Positions 20,912-32,795 of a stretch of 64,000 nt of DNA are shown here, piece by piece (the first letter of the stretch is position 1; the number at the start of each line of letters is the position of its first letter). A model generated the notes under the pieces. It had not been told where the DNA came from and did no database searches. It saw only the letters and a list, made by a program, of their open reading frames with translations. The stretch lies in the NCBI GenBank assembly GCA_009763385.1, contig CM019825.1, positions 112,773,131-112,837,130 on the forward strand. Direction: 5' to 3'. Origin of the DNA: Coix lacryma-jobi var. lacryma-jobi. Lineage: Eukaryota > Streptophyta > Magnoliopsida > Poales > Poaceae. A program made the translations under genes and the position numbers.

Positions 20912-23061
20912 ATGCCGACACACACTCGCAGCAAGCGTGGACAAGGGTCAGGGCAGGAGGAGAATCTGCCGCCACCCCCACCGCCGCCGATGACGCCGGA
21001 AGCGTTCTTTGGGCAGTTTTTGGGTAGCCAACGGAACATGGAGGAGATGTAGAGGCATGTGGAGGCCACCCTTCGTAATATTGCCAACAACACTGCACAG
21101 CAACATCAGCAGCGCCAGGGGCCTGAGCCCAATCAATTCAGCTCTTACCGTGACTTATTGGACACTCGTCCCCTAGTGTTTAAGGAAGTTACTGAACCGC
21201 TCGAGGCAGACGAGTGGTTGAAATCCATCACCCAGAAATTCCGTCTCCTTCGTTTGACTGAAGAGCTCAAGGCGGAGTATGCCGCCCACATGTTGGAGGG
21301 ACCCACAGGCTTATGGTGGTCCCAGCACTGTGCATCCCTGCCAGCCAATGCGCCTGTCACTTGGGATCAGTTCTCCACTGCTATGCGCAACCACTACATT
21401 CCTACTGGTTTGATGGAAATGAAGGTCACACAGTTAATGAGGATATCCCAGGGAACCAGGTCCATGTCGGAATATCTCCATAGCTTCAACAACCTGCCTT
21501 GTTATGCCCCAGACTTCGTGAACATAGAGGCCAAGAAGATTGCAAGCTTCAAGCGTAGCATGAGTGCCACTATGCTCTCTAAGATGGGAAACAGTGACAG
21601 CACCACCATCAGTGACTTTGTCAGTGACTGCTTGAACCAGGAAGCTAATGACAGTAGGCTGACGACACAGACTCACCGCCGTGCGAACGAAGGAGGTTCA
21701 TCTCAGCAGAGAACCCCTTTCGGAGCACGCACCCCATATCACCCGTCGGTTGCAGGACCAAGGATCCGTCCCCCACAGAGGAAGATAACTACCAACCGCT
21801 CTCGTCCAAGTTTCCAGAAGCCCTACACTGCTCCCCTGATGCGAAACAAGGCAAAGGCAGGAGGTTCAGGAAGTCCCAAGACCCCTTATGTGACTCGGCC
21901 ATGCTACAACTGTGGTCAGACCGGACACCTGTCACGTCAGTGCCCCCAGCCAAAGAAGCAGTACACCCAGCCTCGACCTCGCACGGGTAATGTGCATTAC
22001 AGCACCGTTGAGGAAGTGCCAGGAGGAGAGCCTATCGCCGCTGGTACGTTTCTTGTTAACCAATACCCCGCAGTCGTGTTGTTTGATTCTGGAGCATCGC
22101 ATTCTTTCATAAGTGAGAATTTTGTTATGAGAAGTAACCCTAAGTTTGTAGAATTGGATAGGGGTTATCAGATAAGTTCAGCAGGGGTTGTTCTTTCTGC
22201 CCGCATCATGGCTAAGGAAATGGAGATCACCTTTGGGGATAAAAATGTATCTGTGGATCTCATAGTAATCCCTGGGTTAGGTCTAGATGTGATCATGGGA
22301 ATGGGGTGGATGAGACGCTGGAAGGTTAATTTGGATATCGCAGAACGAGTAGTTTCTCTAGTAAGCCCCCGGAATGAGTCTTCTATCCGGTTCAAGTTAC
22401 CTCGAAAGCCTCATGAGATAGGAGTGTTGTTCAACATCACGGCAAAGTAGATAGCTGAGATCCCGGTAGTGTGTGAGTTCCCAAATGTTTTTCCTGATGA
22501 GTTGTCAGGACTACCACCGGATAGGGATGTGGAGTTTGCTATAGAGTTGATTCCTGGTACGACACCTATTTCTCGAAGGCCATATAGGATGCCGACTAAC
22601 GAGTTGGCAAAGCTTAAAACTCAGTTGCAAGAGCTTTTGGATAAAGGTTTGATACGTCCTAGTTCATCACCTTGCGGATGTACCGCCATCTTCGTGAAGA
22701 AAAAGGACAAAACTTTGAGAATGTGTGTGGATTATAGACCTCTGAATGCAGTAACTATAAAGAACAAGTATCCCTTACCCCGAATCGACGTCTTGTTTGA
22801 TTAGTTATCTAAGGCAAAAGTGTTCTCCAAGACTTGAGGTCAGGTTACCATCAGATCAAGATTAGAAGAGAGGATATACCGAAAATAGCTTTCTCCACCA
22901 GATATGGACTTTATGAGTATCTAGTTATGTCTTTTGGTTTAACCAACGCACCGACACATTTCATGTACCTAATGAATTCCGTCTTTATGCCTGAGTTGGA
23001 CATGTTTGTTGTGGTGTTTATTGATGACATCTTGGTATTCTCTGAGAATGAGCAAGATCAT
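20912..23061 (+). pseudogene. gag-pol: Gypsy gag-protease-RT, decayed and truncated
   Basis: Starts MPTHTRSKRG with a Pro-rich run. The retrotransposon Gag domain (about residues 80-190, EADEWLKSITQKF..., GLWWSQH), a CCHC knuckle CYNCGQTGHLSRQC, the protease VLFDSGASHSFIS and the start of reverse transcriptase (CEFPNVFPDELSGLPPDR; VVVFIDDILVF) follow in order. In-frame stops lie at 21050 (TAG), 22448 (TAG) and 22802 (TAG). A deletion of about 4 nt near 22833 shifts the frame inside RT. The sequence ends at 23061 where the Athila-like LTR begins, shortly after the catalytic FIDD. RNase H, integrase and any chromodomain are absent here. Confidence 0.9.
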
Positions 23062-23281
23062 TGTTGATGCTCACTAAGTGTCATATTCTTAGCATCAACA
23101 AGCTCATATAACAGAACACAAGGACTTAAAATCAACCAAAAACCTTTTATAAACTAACGATTTCCACTTGTCCTTGAGTTTTATTTGAATGTAGGTAATT
23201 GCAGGGTTTTTGAGCAAAATGACCACGAGGACCCACCAGGAGGCGAGCACACTCACCTGGGCTCACTTTGGGCCAAGGTGG

Positions 23282-23590
23282 GGTGGCGCCCGCCACCCCT
23301 CACTGGCGGCCGCTAGGGGAGTGAGGCCCAAACTCCTCCCCTGCCATGTCACTGATCCAGGGGAGGCGTGCCACACTCATTTGCAGCCATTGATCACTTA
23401 GGTCGTTGCATCCAAGGGCTAAGAAGAGATGTCACGTGGATCATGACCTCAATTGCCCATGTGACTGTTTTGGACATGCAACCGACCTTGGAACCGCCTC
23501 CCTGGAGCTCATGGATGTCGTTGAAGCAATGACGGTGGATCCAACGGCCAGGGGGGTGGCGGCCGCCACCTAGGGCTGGCGCCCGCCACC
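23282..23590. promoter_or_regulatory. GGTGGCG(C/G)CCGCCACC palindromes in U3
   Basis: Three sites: GGTGGCGCCCGCCACC at 23282, GGTGGCGGCCGCCACC at 23555 and TGGCGCCCGCCACC at 23577, the last about 60 nt before the TATA box. The same motif recurs in pairs at 53661-54248 in front of the second TATA-like box of this element. Confidence 0.6.
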
Positions 23591-23648
23591 TCACTCACCC
23601 CCCTGACCTAACCCTAGGTCCATAAGTACCCCCCTAGGTCCCTTAGGC

Positions 23649-23656
23649 TATAAATA
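23649..23656 (+). promoter_or_regulatory. TATA box of the Athila-like LTR
   Basis: CTATAAATAGG is the only strong TATA match in this LTR. It sits about 590 nt from its start and just downstream of the palindromes. Confidence 0.75.
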
Positions 23657-24505
23657 GGACCCCCCGAGCTCATTTGTACTCAGACCTCACCTCATTAGTC
23701 CCACTCTCTTGTAAGTGAAGCTCTGGTGAAGTAACACTCTAGTTGAGAGACTTAGAGTGAGAGCGAGAGTGAAGAAGAGAAGAGCTAGAGTTGTAATAGA
23801 GGATCATCCAAAGTCTCTGGTATAATTCCAAGTCTTTCTTCATTTATCTTAATGTTCTTCTACTTTCAGCATTTACTTTAAGTTCTTTACTTATTGTTCT
23901 TGTTGAGTGCTTTCAATCATAGATAACTTAGTATTTAGTTTGTATCTAGTTTGGGTTCTTCGCAGAGTAATCAGTGCTCTAGTTTTGGACGCAAGATTAG
24001 AGTAGTATATATTAGTGTAAGAGCGGTGCTTAGACTAATTATACCTTAGTTTGTGGCTAGCACCCCGGATAGCTGTGGTAGCAAACAGGTGGTGACAGCC
24101 TTGGGAGCCTTGAATTCCACCACGTAGTTGGGTTAATTTTTAAATCATAAACCTCGTTGTGCACGTCTGAGGTAAATAGTCCAGAGGGTGTGTATGGTTC
24201 GAAGAACTAGATAAAATCTTTTTTGCTATGTTCATTGTGTTCGTAAGTGTGTAGGAAAACATTAATCTATTCATCGGCCAGACCCCGCCGATTTAGTTTA
24301 GTAGTAGTTAGTTTTTCTTTCTTTTTAGTAGTAGTAGAAATCAACCCCCATTCATACTTTTTGATCAACCTTGCTAGAATCACTAGTTGTTCATAGCAGT
24401 CCTAGTGTTAGTTCTGCCATAGTAGCTTCCCTGTGGAAATAAATACGATACTCGGTTACTCCCGGGTGAAGTGCTACAATTGACTTATTATGTGTGCTTG
24501 CGAAA

Positions 24506-27500
24506 TGTGGCGGAACGGCCCTAATCCCATGGCCCACCGGTCCCTGTCATCCACTGACAGCCGAACTGATGTTCCGTGTGATTAAGACTGTTCGTCACTG
24601 GGCTGCATCAGCGCCCATCGTCCGCAGGATCATCTCACAATTCGGTTACAGCATTGGATACTTTTACAAATAACATCGGAATACAGAGCGGAAGACTTAA
24701 ATAACATTAGTTTTACAAACCGAGGTTCCAAATAAAATTAAAGGTGTAGTTATTACAAACCAAGTTCGGGAGATAGAAAATAGGCAACGTAGCGGAGTAC
24801 AACAAATTAAGATACTTGCAATCACCCAGCCCGAGGGTGTACACTTTACTCTTCGGCCTCATCGGCCTCTTCCTGGACGATGGTCATGCAGCAGGGCGCA
24901 AGACACACTGGGGACTCAGTCATACCTGCAGCATGGGTAACAAACCCTGAGTACGAGGGTACTCAACAACACTTACCCGACTAAAGAAAAAGGGGAGAAG
25001 ACTCAGGAATGAGAGGCTTAGGTAGTCAAGGTAAGGCTTAAGCAAGATCAAGTATTTTGCAGAAAAAGCATTTTGAAATCCTTGTTTTATTTTTTTGGAA
25101 AGATTCCAGTATTTCTCAATTCTCCATTGTCATGATTCATTTTACCTTTCAAAAACATACCTAGTTGAGAACCACTCTCCATTGACAGTCAGTGACGAAG
25201 TCTCCATAACCGAGGAGCAACGTTAATCCGGATAAATAATACTCAGCTGAGGATCCCTATCCACACTGCATATGTAGCACCCAAGCTTGCATATGTCAAC
25301 TCGTCTACCACGATTCCTCCAAGATTGGGCCCGGTCCTACGCCACCCGGAAGTACAGTACACCACTCCTATCCAGGTACGACGACCACGTGGGTACATGC
25401 TACTTCCGCCATCTCTCCACTCCCAGTGCGCGGTTGTCGGTCCAATAAAGGATTCCTCGGAGCCAGAGCTTTCCGAAGTATGTGAATAGTTGCAAGTCTT
25501 GGCCTGCAGGCCCCCATACGGATGGTCCCTAAATTTTTCCGCCAACGACAAGCACCTCGGGACTCTAACCCAAGAGTACAGGTTCTGTCGGTTTTTCAAC
25601 CCTGTCCCGGTCGGTGTCAACTGTTGAGTCCCGGACTACAACATGATGGCACCGTACGCTCAGACAACCTCTCCTCGCTGTTGACTAGGTACGGATCAGA
25701 TACTTAGCCAACAGGCAGGGAGTAAAGCCAAATTCCCATCAAAATTCTTTAAGTGATCACACTTTTGAAATTGGCATTTTATTGCAAATCTATTGTATAG
25801 CATCGCTAAGCATTTTGCAAATAGTTTTTAAATAGGGCAGGTGGATTTTCTGGTGGAGGTAAATAGTGCAGGTAATAGGTCATCACACAACTCCTATAAC
25901 CTAATGCAGTAGTTTTAACTCAAAAGCATTTAAGTAAACTTTTGTGAAAACAAGGAAGGGTTAAGATGCACCGGGGCTTTCCTTGAAGAGCAAAAAGGAC
26001 GGGCTCGGGGTCGGCAGTGCAGGTGTCGGAGCTCGGGGTCGCCTCGGGGGTAGGTTTGTCAGCGGCTGCTTCGACTTTGACGCCTTCTCCTTCGGTCACT
26101 ATACGGATGCAATGATGTATGCTTATGAGGATGCTGACACGATCAATACAGCACAAGACAAAACCACTGATTCTAGAGTCCAACTTTCTATCATGTAATT
26201 AACTTCTAGAACAGACACAAAGTTACTTATCTTGATCTCTAAGCAAAATTAATCAACCTATTAAGCATCATTTATCCGACCTAAACACAAAACAAGCATG
26301 GCATCACAAACATCATAGACCAAATGGGTGGGGGTCTATGAACAACAAACAATCCCAAAAGTCACTCACAGGGCATACAACATGAATCTTAATTGTTTTT
26401 TTTCTATTTTTCCTAATTATTTAAAAAGGTCATTTTATGCAGTTGCTCCAAAATTTACCCAATTAATCTCATAGGTTCATTATGGTTTAAATAGATGTCA
26501 AAACAAATTTCATAAATTTTAGAGATCATTAAGGTGCTTAACAAAAAATCAAACATTTAATTAACAAAAGGCACTATTTAACAATTTAAATAAATACCCA
26601 AAAATCAACTTGCTCCAAAAGGCCTCAAAATTTCACCAGAGACTAAACATGACATAACTAGCACATAAAAATTTATCTCATGATTTTTGGAGCTACACAT
26701 GATTTTCTAAAAATCGAAAACCATTCATTTCTTAATTAAAATGGAGATTTTTTATTTTCAAATTTTTGCACAAAGTCCAAGTTTCATATTTTTCTAAAAT
26801 ACTACATGGTATAAAGAGTCTACCATCAATTTTTAGAATTTTTGGAGCAACACAGAAAATCACACAAAGAGAAGAAAAAGGAACACTATTCACAACTTCC
26901 TAAAAAGGAAAAGAGCGTTGTGCTCCTTCCTCGCAAGGCTCAGGCGAAACGGGCTCGGGCGAGACAGAAACGATCGCTTCATCCGAGGCCTGACTAGGAG
27001 GCTCGGGCGAGACGGAAAACGATCGCTTCGTCCGAGGCTTGGCTTGGAGGCTCGGGCGAGACGGAAAACGATCGCTTCGTCCGAGGCCTGGCTTGGAGGC
27101 TCGGGCGAGACGGAAGGCTCGGGCGAATCGCAGGCGAGGCGGACGGCGGACCGGCCGCTCGGGGCTCGCGCTGGGAAAGCCGAGGGTGGGGAAAGATTCG
27201 CGGGCTCACCGTGAGTCGGGAGGGAGGCTCGGCGAGGCGGTGCAGGGTCGGAGGAGGGAGCTCGACGTTGGCGGTGCTTCGGCGGAGCTCTCTCGGCGGC
27301 GAGCGGCGTGCTGGCGGGTCTGTCCACCAAAAGAGGTCGCCGAGGTGCGGTTAGGAGCGCACGGAGGTGAGGAAGAAAGGGCAGGGGTCGGAGGGAAGAG
27401 AGAAGCACTCACGGCGGCGAATTTCTCGCTCAGCCGAAACACGGCCGTTCGCCGGGGTTGGAGAAGAAACCGCTCGCGCCGGCGAAAGGAGGGACGGTGG

Positions 27501-28660
27501 GGTGAAATTGGTTGCTCCGGAAGGTGGAGAAGCTCAAGGCGATGACAGCGGCGGGCTCGGCTGGTGCTGGGGTGGTCTGGTGACTCGGGGCGCCGTGGTG
27601 GCGGCAATGGCGGAACTCGGCGGCTTCTTATAGCCGCGGGCGGAGCTGGGGAGGGGTCCGGGCGAGGGGTGAGAGCGCTCGCGCGACATTAAAGGAGGTA
27701 GGGAACATGGTAGGGCGGCTCGGTGCGGCGGGGAACGCGCGCGCGGCGGGGCGGCTTGCCGGCGGCCAGCAGCTGCCCGCTGTCCGCGGCCGTAGGGGAA
27801 GAGGGAGGGGTAGGGAACGGCGAAGGCAGGCGTAGGTAGGGGCCGAGAGGAAAAACGAGCGCCAGCGCTTGGCCGCGCGCGGCACGGGCGCGGGTCAGCC
27901 GGGCTCGGCATGGGCGGCGAGGCTCGCGCGCGGCGCGGCGGCCTTGCCGGTGGCCGGGGCCCCTGGCTTTAAAGCTCGTGCACAGTGACGACATTTAAAG
28001 CAAAACTTCCCCTTTCTGAAATCTTGAAATTACTCCCAAAACTTGAACTACACAAAGAAAACTCAAAACACCAAAGTTGCTTAAAATTTTGGGATCTACA
28101 ACTTTGCCAATATAAACTTTTTCTGAAACTCAAAAGTTTTTGAGATAATTTTGAAAACCGAAAAAGGGACAAAATTGAAGTTTGAAGGAATTTGAAATTA
28201 CTTCTGATTTTGTATTGAAACTTGAAAATCTGCAAATACCAAAGTTGTTCCTTTTAACAAAATCTACAACTTTGCTAAAAGGACCAACCTCAAATTTTGA
28301 ATAGTTTTTTTATATTAATAAAAGAGGGGTAAAAACCAGGGTTTGGAAATCAGGGTTTTTCAAAAGGAATTTAAATTCTATTTCAGATTTTTAACTTTGA
28401 TCAACATAGCAAAACATCAAGACACTCAACTGAACAAGATTTACACAAAGCTAGACACAGAGATGAAATTACCATTTTGCCCTTAAAGGAAGATTTGGGC
28501 CTTTAGGGTTTTTGAAAAAGAGATCACTACACAAGTCACCTCAGAAAAAGGTAAATGCAAAACAAGCATTAGGCAAACATAAATGCATGGCAAGAAAGAT
28601 TAATGACTAAAGATGATGACATGTCAGGTTAATTACATATTAATCACCATAGGTGTTACA
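24506..28660 (-). repeat. Chromovirus 3' LTR (4,155 nt)
   Basis: In element sense it runs from TGTAACACCTATGG at 28660 to GTTCCGCCACA at 24506. It retains a TATA box (GGCTATAAGAAG, about 27629-27640), a GC-rich leader with a 49-nt minisatellite (about 26950-27120), an acidic QGKPRCILTLPCF frame (25920-26183), and AAAGTTGT...ACAACTTT inverted repeats at 28073-28106 and 28241-28274. Confidence 0.93.
26950..27120 (-). repeat. 49-nt minisatellite in the chromovirus LTR (3' copy)
   Basis: Three near-perfect 49-nt units 'ggctcgggcgagacgg...gaggcctggcttggag' plus a partial one, with an internal CGATCG. The 5' LTR carries an equivalent array at about 36829-36975. It produces repetitive Arg/Ser-rich frames that I do not regard as genes. 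Confidence 0.8.
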
Positions 28661-28677
28661 GCCTTCCCCCCTAAAAG
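28661..28677 (-). other. Chromovirus polypurine tract
   Basis: In element sense CTTTTAGGGGGGAAGGC lies directly before the 3' LTR start TGTAACACC, the expected site for plus-strand priming. The same tract and the following 'agaaatctcgtccc' occur in the coding-free element at 62146. Confidence 0.85.
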
Positions 28678-28730
28678 AAATCTCGTCCCGAGATTCTGCG
28701 TCTTAAGAAGGACAAAGGCAAACCTTACAT

Positions 28731-31700
28731 CTACAGAGTATCAAGAAAGTCTGGAAAGGTCTTCGCTAAGAAGTCTTCGGATTCCCATGTGGCTTCTTCT
28801 TCAGAGTGTTGGTTCCACTGGATCTTGTACCATCTTGTGGTAGTCCTCCGGGTAACACGGTCCTTGTGATCCAACATGCGAACTGGATACTCAGAGTATG
28901 ACAGATCGGGTTCTAACTCGACACCTTCAACTTCCACCACGTGTTCGGGTACTCGGAGACATTTCTTGAGTTGGGAGACGTGAAACACATTATGGGCTGC
29001 AGAAAGATGATCGGGCAATTTTAGCTTGTAAGCTACCTTGCCACATCGTTCCAGAATTTCAAAGGGACCAATATAGCGTGGTGCTAACTTTCCCTTGACT
29101 CCAAAACGAGTAACTCCTTTGGTGGGCAAGACCTTCAGATACACATAATCTCTGATCTGGAACTCCAAAGGTCGACGTCTCTTGTCAGCATAGCTTTTCT
29201 GTCGAGACTGTGCAATCTTCATATTCTATTGTATTTGCTTGACTTTTTCTTCCATATCTTTTACTAGGTCAACTCCAAAGAATTCCCTTTCTCCAGGTTC
29301 AGACCAACTGAGAGGTGTACGACAACGGTGACCGTATAGTGCTTCAAAGGGTGCCATTTTAATACTTTCTTGGTAACTGTTATTATATGAGAATTCTGCC
29401 AAGGGCAAACACTCATCCCAAGTATCTGCGAAGGTGAGCACACAGGCTCTCAACATGTCCTCTAACACTTGGTTGACTCGCTCAGTTTGTCCATCCGTTT
29501 GTGGATGATATGCTGTGCTATGCAAGAGTTTGATTCCAAGTGAGGTATGGAATGCTTTCTAGAACTTTGCGACAAACTGAGTACCACGATCAGAGACAAT
29601 GGTCTTGGGTATGCCATGGAGTTTTACTATGTTGTTCTTGTACAAAGTGGCATAAGTGGGGACGGTGTAGCTGGTCTTGACTGGCAGGAAGTGAGCTTGC
29701 TTAGTGAGGCGATCCACGATCACCCAGATGGAATCAGAACCTCTTGATGTCTTGGGTAGCCCATTGATAAAATCCATACTGATATCGTCCCATTTCCAAG
29801 CAGGTATAGGTAAAGGTTGCAAATCTCCTCCAGGCTTCATGTGCACAGCTTTGACTTTCTGGCAAGTATCACATTGAGCGACATATCGGGCGATCTCAAT
29901 CTTCATCTTTGTCCACCAGAACCTCTGCCTCAAGTCCTGGTACATCTTGTTGCTGTCGGGGTGGATGGAGAACCTAGTCAAATGTGCTTCATCAAGGATT
30001 AACTGCCTCAACTCAGGCACTTTGGGAACTACCAGTCGGTTCTTGAACCAAACCACTCCTGCATCATCAATCCTGAAACAATCAGCTTTTCCGGATCGGA
30101 CCCTTTCGATGATGTGCTTGATTCCAGGGTTATCTTTCTGTGCAGTGATGATCTGTTCCCTGATAGGTGTTTCTATCCTGATATTATTCAGAGTTCCCTG
30201 CGGAACCATCTCAATACCCAACTTTTCTAGTTCATAGCATAGGGAAGAATCATAGGGTTTCATTACCAGACAGCTGCAATACGACTTGCGACTGAGCGCA
30301 TCGGCGACCACATCCGCCTTACCCGGATGGTAATGTACTTCGAGATCATAGTCCTTAATTAATTCAAGCCATCTTCTCTGTCTCATATTCAGTTCTTCTT
30401 GAGTGAAGATATACTTCAGGCTTTTGTGATCTGTGTACACATTGGAGGCACTACCCAACAAATAATGACGCCAGATCTTTAAGGCGTGCACCACTGCTGC
30501 TAACTCAAGATCATGGGTGGGATAATTCTCTTCATGTCGCTTAAGCTGCCGTGAGGCATAAGCGATCACTCGGCCTTCTTGCATCAAAACACAGCCCAAA
30601 CCAGTACCAGATGCATCACAATAGACATCAAAGGGCTTTTCGATGTTCGGCTGGGCTAGCACTGGTGACGTGGTTAACAGTCTCTTCAATGTCTGAAAGG
30701 CTTTTTCACAAGCTGGTGACCAGACAAACTTCACAGAATTCTTTACTAACTCGGTGATAGGCTTGGCGATTCTGGAGAAATCCGGAATGAAACAGCTATA
30801 ATATCCAGCCATTCCCATGAAGCTGCGGACTTCATGAACAGTGGTAGGTGGCTCCCAATCCAGAATGTCTGCCACCTTTCCGGGATCAACTGACACTCCT
30901 TCAGCGGATAGGACATGACCAAGGAACTGTATCTGATCTAACCAGAACTCACATTTACTGAACTTGGCTTAGAGCTGATGATCTCTGAGACGGGATAGAA
31001 CGATACGAAGATGTTCGGCATGCTTTTCAGGGGTCTTTGAGTAGACAAGGATGTCGTCAACGAACACGACCACAAATTTATCAAGCTCTGGCATGAATAC
31101 AGAGTTCATGAGGTACATGAAGTGGGCAGGGGCATTGGTCAAGCCGAAGGACATGACCAAGTACTCATACAGGCCGTATCTGGTAGTGAAAGCGGTTTTA
31201 GGAATGTCTTCGGGACGTATTTTTATTTGGTGGTAGCCAGATCTGAGGTCGATCTTGGAGAATACTCTGGCTCCAGCTAGCTGATCAAAAAGAAGGTCGA
31301 TACGAGGAAAGGGATATTTATTTTTGATGGTGACCTCGTTGAGTGGGCGATAATCAATACATAGTCTGAGACTCTTGTATTTCTTCTTCACAAAAATTGC
31401 AGGACAGCCCCAAGGAGACGAACTTGGGTGAATGAAGCCCTTATCCAGCAACTCTTGTAACTGGATTTTTAACTCTGCCAACTCTCTGGGAGGCATTCGA
31501 TAAGCTCTGCGGGATATAGGAGCAGTCCCAGGCTTTAGCTCTATGGCAAACTCAACATCACGGTCAGGAGGTTGGCCAGGTAAGTCCTCTGGAAAAACAT
31601 CAGGAAATTCACAGACCACGGGGATGTCTCTGGTTTCCAGAACATAGGTGGTATTCAATTGCGTGGCTGCTGGTTTCGGAGGCATTGGGAGTTGGAGAAG

Positions 31701-32795
31701 GAGCTTGGAGGTACTGTTAGGAATGTCCACTCTCACAACCCTATTCAGGATATCCATCATGGCTTTATACTGACACATCCAATTCATGCCTAAAATGACA
31801 TCTATTTCCTGATCACGAAGCACTATCATGGTGGTAGGAAATACATGTTCCCCCAACATCACTGGTATATTACGGATTACCTCCTTAGTACTTATACGCC
31901 CTCCAGGCGAAAATATGCAGAAATTTTCTTTCAATTCCCCAATTGATATCCCATGCTTAGAGTCAAAAGTACGACTGATGAAGGAATGCGATGCACCAGA
32001 ATCAAACAACACGATTGCGGGATGATTGGCAACGGGAAACCTACCGATCATGACGGGCTCTCCTTCTGGGATGTCGCCGACAGTGGTGTAGTAGACTTGC
32101 CCGTGCTTCTTGACAACTTTGCCTTTCTGAACATGCTGTTGCTGGACACGGTGCTGCTGCTGCTGAGATCCTCCAGAACCCTTCTGAGTATTCTGAGCAT
32201 ACCTCTTGGGCTTTGGGCACTCACGAGACCAGTGACCGACTTGGTCGTAGTTGTAGCAGGGATGGTTGTAGGCGGTTTGTGGGGTGGTCATTCGAACACC
32301 TGGGGCGTTCGGCTGCGTGGCACTTTGCTGGTTGGCGTTGTGGGTGGTGGCCGCAGTACGGACGACCACTTGCTGGTGGGGGTAAGGTGGGCGATTTTGG
32401 TGGTGGCTAGGGTGATAAATGACCCTCTGGCGCTTTTGACTGCCAGAGAAACTGCTGGATCCTGCTTTCTTCTTCTTCTTTTCCTCTTGGTACTGGCGAT
32501 TGCTCTCCTCAAAATCAACAGCCCGGTCAACGGCATCATGATATGAGCCGGTCAGGTTATTGGACATACTTCTGCGGATCTTGGGGTGCAGTCCCCTAAG
32601 GAAACAGTCCCTCTTCTTCTCGTCCGTGTTGACGTACTCCGAGGCATACTGGCTAAGGTGATTGAACTGACTCACATACTGCATCACTGTGGAGTCCTTC
32701 TGCTGTAGTGCCAGAAACTGATCAAGCTTCATCTTCATCAATCCGGAAGGGATATGATGTGCACGGAAAGCGGTGCGGAACTCTTCCCAGGTCAA
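28731..32795 (-). pseudogene. pol: Chromovirus gag C-terminus and pol with chromodomain, four stops
   Basis: One reading frame throughout, with stops at 32796-32798 (TAG), 30969-30971 (TAA), 29559-29561 (TAG) and 29226-29228 (TAG). In order: Gag helical domain (TWEEFRTAFRAHHIP), a zinc knuckle that reads CYNYDQVGHWSREC so the second Cys is Tyr, protease VLFDSGASHSFIS (about 31990), reverse transcriptase with FVDD (about 31060), RNase H (VYCDASGTGLG, about 30610), the integrase His2Cys2 finger (about 29990-29870), the integrase core (DFINGLP; SDRGTQF), the GPFEIL segment (about 29060) and a chromodomain (YPVRMLDHKDRVTRR... to EATWESEDFL, about 28900-28770). It encodes the replication and integration proteins of the element but is no longer translatable in full. 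Confidence 0.92.

Larger units (their letters stand above)
14354..23061 (+). mobile_element. Plus-strand chromovirus-type gypsy element, truncated
   Basis: 5' LTR (14354-18815), Met-tRNA primer-binding site, an H3-tail-like ORF0 (decayed), and gag-protease-RT with stops and a frameshift. The sequence is broken at 23062 within reverse transcriptase by insertion of an Athila-like element. The 3' part must lie beyond the window. LTR organisation and the extra ORF match the minus-strand chromovirus at 24506-38526, so I place it in the same broad lineage (Tekay/Del-like). Its chromodomain region is not in view. Confidence 0.85.
23062..24505 (+). repeat. Athila-like 5' LTR, main part
   Basis: Starts TGTTGATGCTCAC inside the RT of the older gypsy element. 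The first 40 nt form an inverted repeat (TGTTGATGCT...AGCATCAACA). U3 contains paired GC palindromes (23282-23297, 23555-23570, 23577-23590) and a TATA box at 23649. The chromovirus insertion at 24506 splits the last about 60 nt of the LTR, which resume at 38527. Confidence 0.8.

Noticed and set aside
26890..27408. 172-codon frame in the chromovirus LTR (and its copy at 36766-37275)
   Set aside because: Built on a 49-nt minisatellite, so the repeats give long open frames on both strands. No family resemblance.
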